Origin: Pratylenchus scribneri
Taxonomy: Eukaryota; Nematoda; Chromadorea; Rhabditida; Pratylenchidae
Assembly: GCA_030063045.1 (NCBI GenBank)
Contig: JAQSEB010000136.1
Span: 62,001 to 126,000 of the forward strand
Direction of reading: 5' to 3'
DNA length: 64,000 nt
Both the position numbers and the translations under genes were made by a program. Under the pieces are notes generated by a model. It had not been told where the DNA came from and made no database searches. It saw only the letters and a program-made list of their open reading frames with translations. Positions 22,892 through 34,309 of the stretch are shown one piece after another (positions within the stretch are counted from its first letter, which is position 1; every line of letters begins with the position of its first letter).

Positions 22892-23437
22892 CACCCGGTG
22901 TTACAAGAAAATATATGGCACGCTACAGCATCAGATTTCGATCATATTATGAAAATAATTTAAGAATATCCATATTCTGAAAATATTATTAGAATTTGTG
23001 AATTCTGAGATTTTGTCTCAGCATATGATATATTTTCAAAACATATTTTCAACTTATTTTGAGATAGAATCTCAGATTAAGTTAATAATATATTCTCAGA
23101 ATATGAATAATCTCAAAATATTCGGAGATTTCGTATATTCTTGAAATGTCCTGAGAACACGAAGAATTCTTAAAATATTCTCAAAATGTTTATAATCTTA
23201 GAATATGTTGAGAATGCACATATTTTGACAATTTATTTTAACTCTTATTTTGAAAATAATTCTCAGATTAAGTGAATAATATAAGCTCAGATTATAGCAA
23301 ATTTTCATTAAATTCTCAGAATTCTGTGAAATTTGAGAATATTCTGGGGAATTGTGTTTATTGACTTTTCCTCTCGTTTGACTTGGGCCTAGGGCAATGT
23401 AAGGAATAAATAAATGTTTTAATGGACTAGGATACAT

Positions 23438-23511
23438 AGCCTCTTTAGCTCAATGTTATGTCGCTGACTTTGGGCCTTGACTACTCGGGTTCGAATCCCA
23501 GCTACGGCCGA
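23438..23511 (+). pseudogene. tRNA-like sequence inside the insertion
   Basis: It has an A-box-like TTTAGCTCAATGTTATG and a B-box-like GGGTTCGAATCCC in the right order and spacing. The acceptor ends (GCCTCTT / ACGGCC) do not pair and the anticodon stem is unclear. It is therefore read as a tRNA relic or tRNA-derived repeat, not a working gene. Confidence 0.45.
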
Positions 23512-23519
23512 TGATTTAA

Positions 23520-23750
23520 TAAGTGAAATCAGAATCAGAACAAGGGAAAAAAGTCAGAACAGTGCGCGAGAAAAATCAGAACAAGGGAAAAATCAGAACA
23601 GAAAATCAGAACAAAGGAAAAAGTCAGAACAAGGGAAAAATCAGAACAATGCGCGAGAGAAATCAGAACAAGAGAAAAATCAGAAAAGTGCGCGAGAAAA
23701 TCAGAACAGAGGGAAAAATCAGAACAGAAAATCAGAACTAAGGAATCAGT
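23520..23750. repeat. Short tandem repeat ATCAGAACAAGGGAAAA
   Basis: About a dozen imperfect units of 17-25 bp (AATCAGAACAAGGGAAAAA, with variants containing GTGCGCGAGA). It is part of the 1.2-kb insertion and begins directly after the tRNA-like stretch. Confidence 0.8.
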
Positions 23751-24107
23751 TTTTGCCCCATATTCTCAGAATATTCTGAGATTATTCCATATTTTGATGA
23801 TATTTTTTGTCCATAATCTGAGACTACATGCCGAAAAAAGTGAAAATACGGTGAAAATATCATCTGAGAATATGATATATTCTAAAAAAAATCTCAGAAT
23901 TTCATATATTCTGAGAATTCATTTTTTCACCATATTTTCACCCATATTCTGAGATTAAGAACGCGATATAATCTGAGAATATTTTCAGATTGTTTCATAT
24001 TTTGATCATATTCTCAGAATATCGTAAATTAGCAATCTGGTATTTTAATGAAAATATGAAGTAATCTCAGAATAATCTCAGAATATATGACAAAAATTGT
24101 AACACCG

Positions 24108-24590
24108 GGCAGCATGTTTGGAAAAGGATGAAATAAAGGCGGACAGCATGTTTGGAAAAGGATGAAATAAAGGCGGACAGCATATTTCGAAAAAGGATGA
24201 AATTCAGGCGGATAGCATCTTTGGAAAAGGATGAAATAAAGGCGGACAGCATGTTTGAAAAAGGATGAAATAAAGGCGGAGAGCATGTTTGAAAAAGGAT
24301 GAAATAAAGGCAGACAGCATGTTTGAAAAAGGATGAAATAAAGGCGGACAGCATATTTCGAAAAAGGATGAAATTCAGGCGGATAGCATCTTTGGAAAAG
24401 GATGAAATAAAGGCGGACAGCATGTTTGAAAAAGGATGAAATAAAGGCGGAGAGCATGTTTGAAAAAGGATGAAATAAAGGCAGACAGCATGTTTGAAAA
24501 AGGATGAAATTCAGGCGGACAGCATGTTTGGAAAAGGATGAAATTCAGGCGGACAGCATGTTTGAAAAAGGATGAAATTCAGGCGGACAA
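24108..24590. repeat. 34-bp minisatellite, right part (about 14 copies)
   Basis: This continues the array at 22056-22891. A block of variant units (GTTTCGAAAAAGG, ATTCAGGCGGATAGCATCTT, GTTTGAAAAAGG, GGCGGAGAGCATG) appears twice in the same order here and also in the left part, showing a higher-order repeat of about 170 bp. Confidence 0.95.
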
Positions 24591-27229
24591 CAAACAATAC
24601 CGAAAATAAACTACATTTTTTCATTTACAAAAGAGCAAATTACATTCAATTTTATTTGAAATATTCAAATTCAATCAATATTAATTTATTTGTTCTCATT
24701 TTGCGGTCTTACCAAAAATAAAATATCCCATTCTTTTTCTTGCCCTTTCCTTTTAATTCTATTCATTGGGCTTTCTCAATAGCAGCCCTCAATGCCAAAA
24801 TTCTATTTTGAGTTCCATGGAGCTTTTGCCGTCAAAAAATGCCAAAATTCCTTCCCATCGTGGTGAGGGAAAAACGCACAAAGACCCAATTCCCCAGGCG
24901 CTCATCCACTCTTTTCAGCCTCTTTTTTCCCATTCCCCATTCAAATTTCCCGCATTCCCCGCAAATTTCATTTTCATTCTATTGATGAGTGAGCCCGAAG
25001 CCAGTCTGCTATTTTGCCCCAAAACCCAAATATAAAAGGTTCATGTGAGGCTAAAGAAGACATAGCCTATAGCCATCCTCTTCTCTAGATAGGATTTTTG
25101 AGTTGTTTGCATATTAAAAATTTGTTAAATATTTCATTTAATTATAGAATCATCAAGGTTTACAGATCACTGTTCAATATCTTAATCCTAAAAAGGAAAT
25201 AATTTGTCAATAAAATCATTTAAATAAAATTTCTTCATTTGAAAGTCGAAATATTTTTTGTGGCTATTGCGGCCAAATTCCTTTATAAATTCTTTGGCTT
25301 TTGCCTCCTAATTTAATTGTTTGCGTAATTTTTTATTTTTAAATTTTAAGTTAAGTAATGCCCAACCAAGTTAAATAAATGACCCTAAAAGAGCTTGAAT
25401 AATTTAAATTAGTATTTTTGGAAAAATTTACTGTTTTGTGATTAAATGAAATCAATTATATCTAATTCTAAAAATTTCCTAATTAAAGTATATAGTTTTT
25501 TTACTCATTCGTTCAAAGTTAATAGATAAGTCATTGTCCCTCATATATGGATTCTAGGGTGTGTGAGACCAAAGAACACCCAAAATTTTCATCTTCTCAC
25601 TTTCCTCATGGCCCTCATAAACAACCTCTTCCCTCCAATTCCCTTCCCCACTCTTCGCCCTCACTCAGCATTATACCTCAATCCATATCCATGCGCTGGT
25701 GTCCCATGGCCGGAATTGGCCACCGCCGGCGGGACTGGATTAGCTCGGCCAACAAAATGCGAGCGCCTGCTGTTGGGGAGGATGGATGAGAGCACGAAAT
25801 GTTTGTGAGGTGGGAAGAGACGAGAGAGGAAAATGGGACTGACTGAGAAGAGACGAAAGATGCAATGGGAATATAGGCGAATTTGTCCATCTCTTTCCAG
25901 TCCGTTTGAGTATGCGCAAATTCAACCAATTTTCTCCCTTCTTCCACATTTTCTTTTAGCCAGCCTTTAAGCCTTTTTACCCATCCGCTTTTCCCATCCT
26001 TTTATTCTATTTCAATTCCATTCCAACGGTCGAGCCGCCCGGGGTCGATATATGGATGAGGCCATTTCCATTAAAATAGTCTAATCTAATCTTTTCCTCA
26101 AAAAATACCGGAGAATAATTTTCCATTCTGCTGCAGTCATAATTTTATTAGAATTAACATTTTTAATTTAAACATTTTTATAATTTGCTCTTATGCATAT
26201 AAATAATTCTATTAAAATAGCATAAATCGGAGGCCGTCTCTCTTTCCACTTTCAAGCTTTCAACCAATTTTATCCTCTTTCTTTTAAGCACTTAAGGCCT
26301 TTTTTACCCATCCATTTTCTCATACTTTTATCCATTCTAGCGGCAATGGGATATGGGAAACTTTCTTTTTCCGTCCTTTTATTCCTTTCCAAATTCCAAC
26401 AGTCGATGTCGATGGATGAATGAGGCCATTTCCCCTTCGAGCATCTTTCCCTTGGAAAACCTCGAAAGAATAATCCCCATAGACATAAATCCACCACCTT
26501 TTCAAAAATATACTACCCATTCACAATTTGCACATTTTGCATTTTAATTAATTATTCCTTTTCTCCCATTTCCTTTTTCTTTATGCCATAAAGCGCATTT
26601 AGCATATTGATTTTGACAAATTGAATTTGGCTAGTTTTACATTTGAGAAAATATCATTGAATTTACCCTAAAATTTATATAATTCGATATATTTATGAAA
26701 AAGGGAAGTTGGAACTTATTAAAAATAGACCTAGGATAATAAGGATAAGGGCTTAGGTTCCGTTATGGCCAACTTTTATGGTTTAACGATTCAGTTAAAA
26801 GAAAATTTGTGGGTAAATTAATTGCCATCCTTATTATTGTTTTTATATGATTTTTTCGTGTACCAAAGTGCCATTTATTTTATGCCCTTATTCATTCGAA
26901 AACGGAAGGAATTAATTATAATTACACCTGCCGGCATTTAAATCTTCCATTCATATACCTTATTTCTCTGCCATTTGTTAATCTTTATTTAACCATAAAT
27001 CATTATTTGCTCAAGATGAGCTAGAAAAATCAAAATATTTAAAGTATTTTTAAAATTTCACTTCATTTTAAAATCTATCTGGCTCTATCATTTTTTTGAT
27101 CAAATTTAGACCTAAAAAATGAGGATTTAACGAAATGAAATTTTTGGTTAAATTAACGGATTTTAAGGGAAAATTTCCTAATTAGAGAGAATATACCCAA
27201 TATTTCTTATAGCTTGCTAATTTTTTACC
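24591..27229. other. Gene-poor intergenic region
   Basis: No gene can be supported. Between 25540 and 25950 the base composition is more even and several overlapping frames of 60-90 codons stay open on both strands, but none shows a known motif or clear splice context. Two stretches, 25680-26080 and 26240-26560, share loosely similar text (ACTTTCAAGCTTTCAACCAATTTT versus CAACCAATTTTCTCCC, CTTTTTACCCATCC), suggesting an old duplication. Confidence 0.4.
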
Positions 27230-27565
27230 GACAAAAATGTTTTTTAACTACAAAACAGATTTTTGACTTCTACAAAATCAGAAACCGGTTTTAGACCCTA
27301 TAAAAACCTTATTACAATTTATAGATCTCATCGAGACGCATCTATTGGTATATAATTTGTTTCGTTTTGGCCCAAAATTTAAGAGTTAAACCATTTAAAT
27401 CATCTATTCCAGTTTATGGTTTTAAACTCTTTAATTTTAGGCTAAACCAGATAAATAATATACCATTGGATGCGTCTTGATGAGACCTACAAAATGGTAT
27501 AAGGTTAGTTGTGACTAAAACCAGTTTTTGATTTGTTAGAAGTCAAAAAACCTGTTTTGTCAGTA
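27230..27565. repeat. Fold-back element FB1
   Basis: Arms with AAAAACAGATTTTTGACTTC / AGTCAAAAAACCTGTTTTG ends and the cores GATCTCATCGAGACGCATC (27323) and ATGCGTCTTGATGAGACCTAC (27469). Well preserved. Confidence 0.8.
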
Positions 27566-28394
27566 AAAAAATTTACTTTCTTATATCAAATATTAAATGA
27601 AATTGCATTCCAACTAATAAGACAAAAAGGGCATATGCATTCTCGAAAAACCCATGGTTCTCTGCTGGTTTCATACCTCTTTCCTTCATGCCATGCCTTT
27701 TCTTTTCATACAGAGCTCTCTATTAGGTTCACATTCGGCCGCCTTGGAAAGATGCCTTAAGCCCATTTATGTGTTTATAAATGTAAAACTAATTAAAATG
27801 TGGGGCGCAGCCAATGTGTGTGCCATATCGATGGGCATTGAGGAATGTCAATTCCTCCAATTGGCCAAGAGGGACGGACATTGATGAGGCCACAAAATGA
27901 AATGAGAATATTTGTGTAAGAAAACAGTGGAATAAAAGGCAAATGGAGAATGGGCGGCCTTCTTCCGTACACGCTAATCCTCATTCCATTCCTTCGACTA
28001 CCAAAATAAAAATATTGTTTTCCAATTTTGTTTTTCCTCAATTTGAGTGCGCTGAAAATTTTTTAGGATAACAAAAAAATAAAAAAATAATTTTTTAGTA
28101 TTATAAATAACAAAAAATCATTTTTGCAATCTAAAATTGAGTAAAAATGTCCTAAAAAATTTAATATTATCGATTAGAATACTACGGCATTGGGCTTACC
28201 AAAAATAGGCATAAATTGTCGTGGACCAAAATTGGTGGCTAACACACTCATTCTTAACATTATAAATTTACCATTAGAAAAAATGCATTTCAGAATTATT
28301 ATAAAATAGCCAAAATACTATTTAAAAGTAATTAGCAACTTTCATTGTTTTACCTTTGTCCTCTTTTAATTTTTATTGAGCTCCACCCTCATCT
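27566..28394. other. Intergenic region, no gene seen
   Basis: Short frames of about 75-80 codons occur at 27650-28040 without a recognisable motif. ATAACAAAAAAATAAAAAAAT at 28067-28087 partly mirrors TTTTGCAATCTAAAATTG further on, a weak inverted repeat. Confidence 0.35.
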
Positions 28395-28471
28395 GCTCTT
28401 GTGGCGCAATGGTTAGCGGTTACGAATGTACAAAGACCGAAAGGTTGTTGGTTCGAGTCCAACCAGGAGCG
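28395..28471 (+). tRNA. tRNA-like gene, anticodon uncertain
   Basis: The seven-base acceptor stem GCTCTTG pairs with CAGGAGC (one G-T pair). The D-arm reads GCGC-AATGGTTA-GCGG, and the T-arm GTTGG-TTCGAGT-CCAAC is perfect. The A-box GTGGCGCAATGGTTAGCGG and B-box GGTTCGAGTCC are strong, and a T-rich tract follows (28477-28485), a possible RNA polymerase III terminator. The D and T arms resemble nematode arginine tRNAs. The middle (TTACGAATGTACAAAGACC) does not form a normal five-base anticodon stem; GTA or ACG could be the anticodon, or the gene is decayed. Confidence 0.6.
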
Positions 28472-28815
28472 GCTAATTTTTTTTTCAAATTCCAATTTCA
28501 TATTGCCATATTTAAAAAATTATTTACCTTTTTAAATTTGTATTTATAATATACAAACAAATAAAAACAAAATAAAATTTACCATCTTTTAGTTGTCTAT
28601 TTTTTACTACCATCAATACATACATTTTGTGCCACCGTCTCCATAAAATATTACAAAAATAGGCCAAAATTTCACAATAAAAAGTAATAAAATGTCCAAA
28701 ACTATTCAATATTTTAATATTCCTAATCCTTTTTAAAATATTTTTGACCAATTAAGACATTGCTTTTTCTTATTAAAATTCTCATTCTTATACATAATAA
28801 TAATTTTTATAATCT

Positions 28816-29151
28816 TTAGAATTTGGATTTATAGATAAACAAAAAATTTGGATTAATTCTAGCTGAATTCGTTAGAAAAAACATCAAGAAAGGTCCCATC
28901 TTTGTTATTTTCCACCTATTTTTATTTTGCCGGCAGTGCCACCATTGACGCCCCCACATAAAACAACACAAAAATAGCAACGACGCCGCGGCAAACAGCC
29001 CAAAAGCCTGTGGCATTTTTCTCTCCGGCTTACCGCTCTCTATTTCCACATAAAATTTGGATTTTGGCTTTTTCTCCTTTTTGGTTGTTATTGTCAGCTG
29101 ACTGAGTGAGTTCGCGGGAAGCCGGAAAGAAATCGACCGGTAGAAAGCCAT
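28816..29151 (-). CDS. Small single-pass membrane protein or exon, unrecognised
   Basis: An intact 111-codon frame with ATG at 29151. Residues 1-44 are basic and polar; a hydrophobic segment (AFGLFAAASLLFLCCFMWG) follows near residues 49-67, then a Trp/His/Arg-rich stretch (RQWWHCRQNKNRWK). The last third (PFLMFFLTNSARINPNFLFIY) may be read-through into an intron, since GTGGAA follows AAATAG inside it. The start lies about 50 bp from a region that also seems to serve the plus-strand gene downstream, so a shared divergent promoter is possible. A degenerate copy of part of this coding stretch is visible at about 28590-28680 (GTGCCACCGTCTCCATAAAA). Confidence 0.4.
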   Translation of the reverse strand: MAFYRSISFRLPANSLSQLTITTKKEKKPKSKFYVEIESGKPERKMPQAFGLFAAASLLFLCCFMWGRQWWHCRQNKNRWKITKMGPFLMFFLTNSARINPNFLFIYKSKF

Positions 29152-29300
29152 CTCATTTCCATTCTCTTTTTATAGTTCCATTTCTTTTTGGCTACTTGCC
29201 CGTCGGCATTTTTTGAGTGTGTGCCAAGAATTGAGCGACAAAGGAGATTTTTTTCTCCGTGCCATTTTCGTTATTTGTTTGTGAATTGACATTTGTCGAG
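29152..29300 (+). promoter_or_regulatory. Possible divergent promoter and 5' untranslated exon of the downstream gene
   Basis: A strong splice donor GAG|GTGAGTC lies at 29300/29301, and an acceptor CCACAG lies at 29985, nine bases before the ATG at 29995. This fits a noncoding first exon here. The region lies between two divergent coding starts. No specific factor site is named. Confidence 0.35.
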
Positions 29301-29994
29301 GTGAGTCTTTTCCGCTTTTGAAATCTTTTTTTTGGACAACAATAATTTGTATTGAGTTAATTTTTTCTGAAGGGCTGGGAAAGTGGTAAAGAATTTTTTA
29401 ATTCAACCAAAATTGGCTAATTGGCAATCCAATTTTGGCCAAAATCCCATCAATATTTCAAGCTAATTAATTAAACATTATTAATATCATTTGATTAATC
29501 TCTTTCTGTAGAATTTTTTTTATGAAAAAATTGAACCAAAAAAATTATGGCAAAAAATTAAAACAGCCAAATTTTGGTATTTCTGCCGTTTTTGGTTACT
29601 ATTTTTTAGCATAATTTCCAATCATATCCAATAATTTTTTCTCAAATCAATTAATTATACATAAACAACTAACCATAAAAAGGTACCAAATTTTTTTAAT
29701 TTAAAATCTTAATTGAAAAATGATTTTCTACTCTATTAAAATTTAGTATTAATAAAAAAATCAATATTTTTGCCAATTTCCATAAACTTAAGTAATTATT
29801 CTTTCTCTAATCAATTCATCTCAATCCAAGGGCTTTATAGTATTTCAAATTTAACGGATTTAAAGCTAATAATCGTTGAAAAATAGAGCCTTTAAAATTA
29901 AATACATAAAAATTTAATATTTCAGATTCATTCCCCTGCTGCAAAAAATAGTTTTTGAAAAGACATTGTATTTTGCACTCCACAGCATTTTTTA

Positions 29995-32900
29995 ATGGAT
30001 TTGTCCAGAAACAATTGTGGCCAACAATCGGAGACATCCGCCGCTTCCACTGATAATCAAAGAAATAATTGTCCTTGTCCATTCGGTGGAATGGAAAAGC
30101 CGGGAAGTGCAGGAAATCCAACAGCATTTGTTGAAAGTGGAAGCGTTGGAATGAGTAGGCCCTCATTGATTTCCTCCCTATGGTCTATTCAAGTGCAGGT
30201 TCGCTTACTAACTTTTGATAGCTTAAAATTAGAGTCCGGAATTTCTGATTTGCCGGGCCCGATTCCGGGTTTTGTTTTCAAAATTTTGCCGGGCCGGGCC
30301 CGGTACCCGGGCCCGGCAAAACCCGGTAAAAAGTGCCGGGTTCCGGGCCGGGCTGTCAATTTTTAAAAAAGCCCAAAAAACAATTTAAAAGAGGGAAAAT
30401 TGAAAAAATTTACAAATTTTATGTACAAAACGAATATTGCGCGTCGAATAAGCTATTGATCAACACAATACGATGAAAAAAAAATTCAGAAAAAAGTAAA
30501 GGGTCCCCCCTATGGGTCCGACATAAAAATTCAATTAATTTTAAAATTAATAAAAATGCTTTCAAAAAATATTGAGATTTTTACAATCTATTTGATTAAT
30601 AATAAATTCAGTTTTGACTGAAAAGCCAGTAATTTAAATGAGTGGACAGTGGTGCAGGCCCGTAACCAGGAAAATTTTTCTGGGGGTCACTAAAATTTTT
30701 AATTTTTTTTGGTCGCACAGCGAAAATTTTTAGCCTAAAAATGGCCTCGCATAGAAAATTTTTAGCCTAAAAATGGCCTCGCATAGAAAAATTTAGGCTA
30801 AAAATGGTCTAACAGGGAGAAATTTTACCACAGAAGGGTCCCCTCTTTACTTTTTTTCCTCCATTTTTTCATTTCGTAGGGGTCCTAGGCCCCCTCGGAC
30901 CCCCACTGGTTACGGGCCTGCAGTGGTGGGATTCGAACTTTGCCTCCAAAATTTTTAGAAAAGCATTTACCAACTGAGCAAAGTGAATCCCTTTTTGATA
31001 AGGCCCTTCGATTTTGGGCCGATGTGTATTAATAAAATAAAAATAATATAAAATAAAATAGTTGGTACTTGATGTACTTCTTAGTTCTTTTTATTGAAGC
31101 ATTTAAATACAAAACAATAATAATTTCTTAAAAACCCGGCCAAAATCTGCCGGGTCCGGGCCCGGCCGGGCCCGGTCCAAATTCGCCGGGCCCGATGCCG
31201 GGTTTTATTTCCAAAATTTTTCCGGGCCGGGCCCGGACTCTACTTAAAATATAATAAAGATTCAAATAGTTGTGAAGTAAAAAATTAGTTAATTGAAGAA
31301 ATAGATCAGTTTAAAAATCGAAATTCAATAGATTTAGAATTTAAATTATTAAAAAATTAAACTGGTTCAACATGAAATCCAATAAATTTAGAAATTTAAT
31401 TATTAGAAGAATTAAACCAGCTTAATTCCCCAACATATTTAGTTTACAAATCGGTTTAATTTTAAACCAAAAAGTTTCATAAGATTTATAATTATAAAAC
31501 CAGAAAGTTAGCTAAATTATCAAAATAAACCAGTTCAACTCTAAATGTAGATTTAAATATTAAAAGATTTAAAATGATTGTACTAATAAGTCTTAAAGAT
31601 TTAGATTAACTTTTGAACATCTTAAATTGGTTTAAGATTTAAGAAGCTTTTTGAAAAGTCAACAGTTTTAGTAGCTAATTTTTAAATATTATCTACACTT
31701 TCACTTCACAAAACAGAATGAAGGCTCTGCGTCGGATTTCCCAATGGCCGGTTGCGGTTCACAACAATCCCTGCCCGAAATGCTCACACAAGTTAATGCG
31801 AGCAGCACCCTTCCATTTGGTGGTTACCATCAACATCAACATTGCAATGGATTCACCGGTGCCGGTGGCCAATCTGCTTGTGCTGGAGGCATCCAATCCA
31901 CCGCACCTTGTACCGTTGCCAGAGCCGATGGCATTGTTGATCAAATTCAGGGATCGACGGAAATGATCAGCGGTTGTGGTGGCCCACATCAAATGGATTT
32001 GCAAACGGGCACTGCCAACATTGGCCAACAGCCGGGCAATCAATTTTCCCTTCGACCTGTGAAAAGTTTATCAGGTGCGATTATTTAAAAAAAATTTACC
32101 ATTGTAATAGGCTAAATTTATACCTCCCATTATTTAATATTGACAATTATTCCAACAATTTAAAGCCAATAATAAAACTTAAATTAAATTCTATAGGGTA
32201 TACCATTTTAATATCAAAATAATTTAATCACTCAATAATTGGCCAGAAAATTATGGGTAAAAACAAAAAATTCCCAGTTTGGGTCTATTTCGTCCCATTT
32301 TTAGTCTCATAAATTTTTGAAACTTCCATTAAATCCAATAATCTTTCTTAGAACCCATCACATTTAGTGCGTAGTATTTAATTTCCTAATTTTATACAAA
32401 AATTATGGTGAATTTGATTGAATATTAGTCCAATACGTTCTCAGATTACTGATTACTATTAAATATTGTAAAAATTTGTCATTTTTTGAATTAAATATTT
32501 CTTTTTTTTTAAGATTTACGCACATTGACCGCCGCTCAAATTGCGCAGACGGCAGCCGTGATGCCATGTCCCCATCATTTTCATCAGCAACAATCAGCCG
32601 CCATTCAGCCCAATGACCAATCCTATTTGGGCTTTCGGCGTCAAACTGATACAGGCCCATATTACACCACAATGTTGAGTAGGCAGCAACGCGATTCCCA
32701 GGTAAATGATAGAATTAGAAAATATTATCTATTTGAGAGAGGGTTAATTTAAGAATAAAATCAGTGAGAATGGCCAAAAATTTATTGAAAATTTAAGAAA
32801 GATTTTATTTGTCCAGAAGTTTATCCAAGACCATAACCTTACTTATACCCAATCGATAGATCTTTTTAATAGGCATCATTTGATTATATTTTACATAGAT

Positions 32901-34309
32901 TTAACTAATTCTGATTTAGTTTTTATAAAAAAATGGCATCGACTTAAACCATTTAATACTCTTTAATTTTGACAAAACTATGACCAAATTATATATAATT
33001 AAATGCATCTTGACAAATTCTATTCAATGGTAGATATGGTTTATGAAATCAGGCAAACTATTTAAACCTTTGGGCTTTATTTACTATTTTTCAGCAATTT
33101 CATTTTTTTTGACAACTAGAATAGTATCCGTAAATTTTTAAAAATCACTTCGTTAAAATTCCAAATCATTAATATTTTACAAAATTATTTTTTTTTGGTT
33201 AATTTGGATTTGGATGCAAATAAAAAGGATTTGACCTTATTAGTCTTTGTATATTTTGCTATTTTTGTTAAGGGGGGCAATGCCAACATTTGTCAAATAT
33301 GTGACCTATCTCCAAAGTTCCTTCCAAAATTTGTATAAATTGTTTTGGGCAAAATGGCGGCTAACTCATTCATACCTATGGTACTTATATAGTTTGGGTC
33401 CCTTTTTTCCTCAAATGGGAAAAAGTGTAGGAAAAGTGAGGGTCGCCCCTTTGGCGGTTGGGGTCTGTTCAGAGCCGAACGTTTCAGTGACAGCGATTTT
33501 GGCGAGTCATAACTCAGCAAAGAAGAAACCGTTAGATGCAATCTTGGTATCATTGGATAGAGCTATTATTCAAGCTCTTTTGAATAGTGGATAAAACTTT
33601 TTTTGATTAATCAAAATTTTAATGACTTAAAGTGGTGAATAAGAGTCGTACATCTTTATTTGGAAGCTTCTAATTAAGTGGATATTCCACTATTCACCTA
33701 TTGCTATATATCATTTAATAGAGCTTGAATAGCTCTATCCAATGATACCAAGATTGCATCAAATGGTTTCTTTATTGCTGAGATATGAGTCGTCAAAATG
33801 GCTGGCACTCAAACGGCCGGCACTGAAACATCCACCCGCGGCCCCTTTGGGTGTTGGGATAGGGTTAGGGGTTACGGTGAGGTGATCTTGTCCCATCCGT
33901 TTCCCTGATTTAGCCTAATAACACTAATCCTGATAACCCCAAAAAGTGACTCTTCAATTTTTCAAATTGCGGAAAAAAAATAGACCCAAACTACCTAAGT
34001 AACTTCATGCCTATGCCCTTAGAAAATGTTTTAATGTTTTTAAATCTTAAATAAAATTAGACAAATTTAAAATTTTTCTGAAAATTTCCACTTTTGGCAC
34101 AAACAATTCTAATAAGCCTCTGAGCAATTATTCCATTTATATAAATCGCCAATCGAAAAATCCCTTAAATTCAGATTTGTGAATGGCTCCAAAAATTGAA
34201 CATGAATGGAGGCGGCTCAACGGTTGCTGGCGGCAGTGAAAGTCCCTCACAGGAATTCTATCAACAACAGAGGCCGCCATTTCTACGCGCTGATACCACC
34301 GAACAATGA
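29995..34309 (+). CDS. Gln/Gly/Ser-rich protein of unknown function, four exons
   Basis: Exons 29995-30198, 31717-32074, 32514-32701 and 34175-34309 join in phase to 294 residues. The protein is rich in Gln, Gly, Ser, Ala and Pro with many Cys and His: QHQHCNGFTGAGGQSACAGG, PCPHHFHQQQSAA, and the C-terminus NGGGSTVAGGSESPSQEFYQ ending ADTTEQ. No membrane segment, signal peptide or known domain is recognised; ICEWLQKLNMNG near the C-terminus is the only segment with helix-like amphipathic pattern. The composition suits a disordered nuclear or RNA-binding regulator, but this is inference. The introns hold a nested pair of hAT-type elements (intron 1) and fold-back repeats (intron 3). All boundaries are GT-AG, and donors and acceptors fit the nematode pattern. 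Confidence 0.6.
30222..31250. mobile_element. hAT-type non-autonomous element with TSD CTTAAAAT
   Basis: The element 30230-31242 starts TAGAGTCCGG and ends CCGGACTCTA, a perfect 10-bp inverted repeat. It is flanked by the perfect 8-bp direct repeat CTTAAAAT (30222-30229 and 31243-31250). Blocks of CCGGGCCC-type repeats lie near both ends. It contains another inserted element at 30655-30920 and a tRNA-like stretch. No transposase frame is seen. It sits in intron 1 of the Gln/Gly-rich gene; a truncated relative is at 365-942. Confidence 0.88.
30647..30928. mobile_element. Nested hAT-type miniature element with TSD CAGTGGTG
   Basis: The 266-bp element 30655-30920 has perfect inverted ends CAGGCCCGTAACCAG / CTGGTTACGGGCCTG. 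It is flanked by perfect 8-bp repeats CAGTGGTG (30647-30654, 30921-30928). The empty site GACAGTGGTGGGATTCG is preserved in the related copy at 505-521. The interior carries ATGGCCTCGCATAGAAAA repeats. Confidence 0.93.
32800..33115. repeat. Fold-back element FB1, decayed, in intron 3
   Basis: ACCCAATCGATAGATCTTTT near 32847 and ATGCATCTTGACAAATTCTATTC near 33002 are the remains of the two FB1 cores, with TTAAACCATTTAATACTC between them. Confidence 0.55.
33391..33993. repeat. Fold-back element with TAGTTTGGGTC ends in intron 3
   Basis: The ends TAGTTTGGGTC and GACCCAAACTA are inverted. The interior arms read GCAATCTTGGTATCATTGGA, TAGAGCTATTATTCAAGCTC and their reverse (about 33700-33760). No matching target duplication was found by eye. 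Confidence 0.7.

Larger units (their letters stand above)
22892..24107. mobile_element. 1.2-kb insertion with CCCGGTGTTACAA inverted ends inside the minisatellite
   Basis: The left end CCCGGTGTTACAA and right end TTGTAACACCGGG are perfect 13-bp inverted repeats. The flanks are array sequence: ...GGCGGACA on the left and CAGCATGTTTGG on the right, which join to GGCGGACAGCATG if one CA is removed, implying a 2-bp duplication. The interior is AT-rich, full of CTCAGAATAT / ATATTCTGAG palindromes, and contains a tRNA-like stretch and an ATCAGAACAAGGGAAAA repeat. No transposase frame is seen. Confidence 0.75.

Noticed and set aside
22048..22894. Open frames of 270-280 codons on the minus strand over the 34-bp array
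   Set aside because: Two frames read the same rotated peptide because the period is not a multiple of three; this is a property of a stop-free repeat unit, not evidence of a gene.
25540..25950. Overlapping open frames on both strands
   Set aside because: No motif, no convincing splice sites and no preference for one strand; not enough to call a gene.
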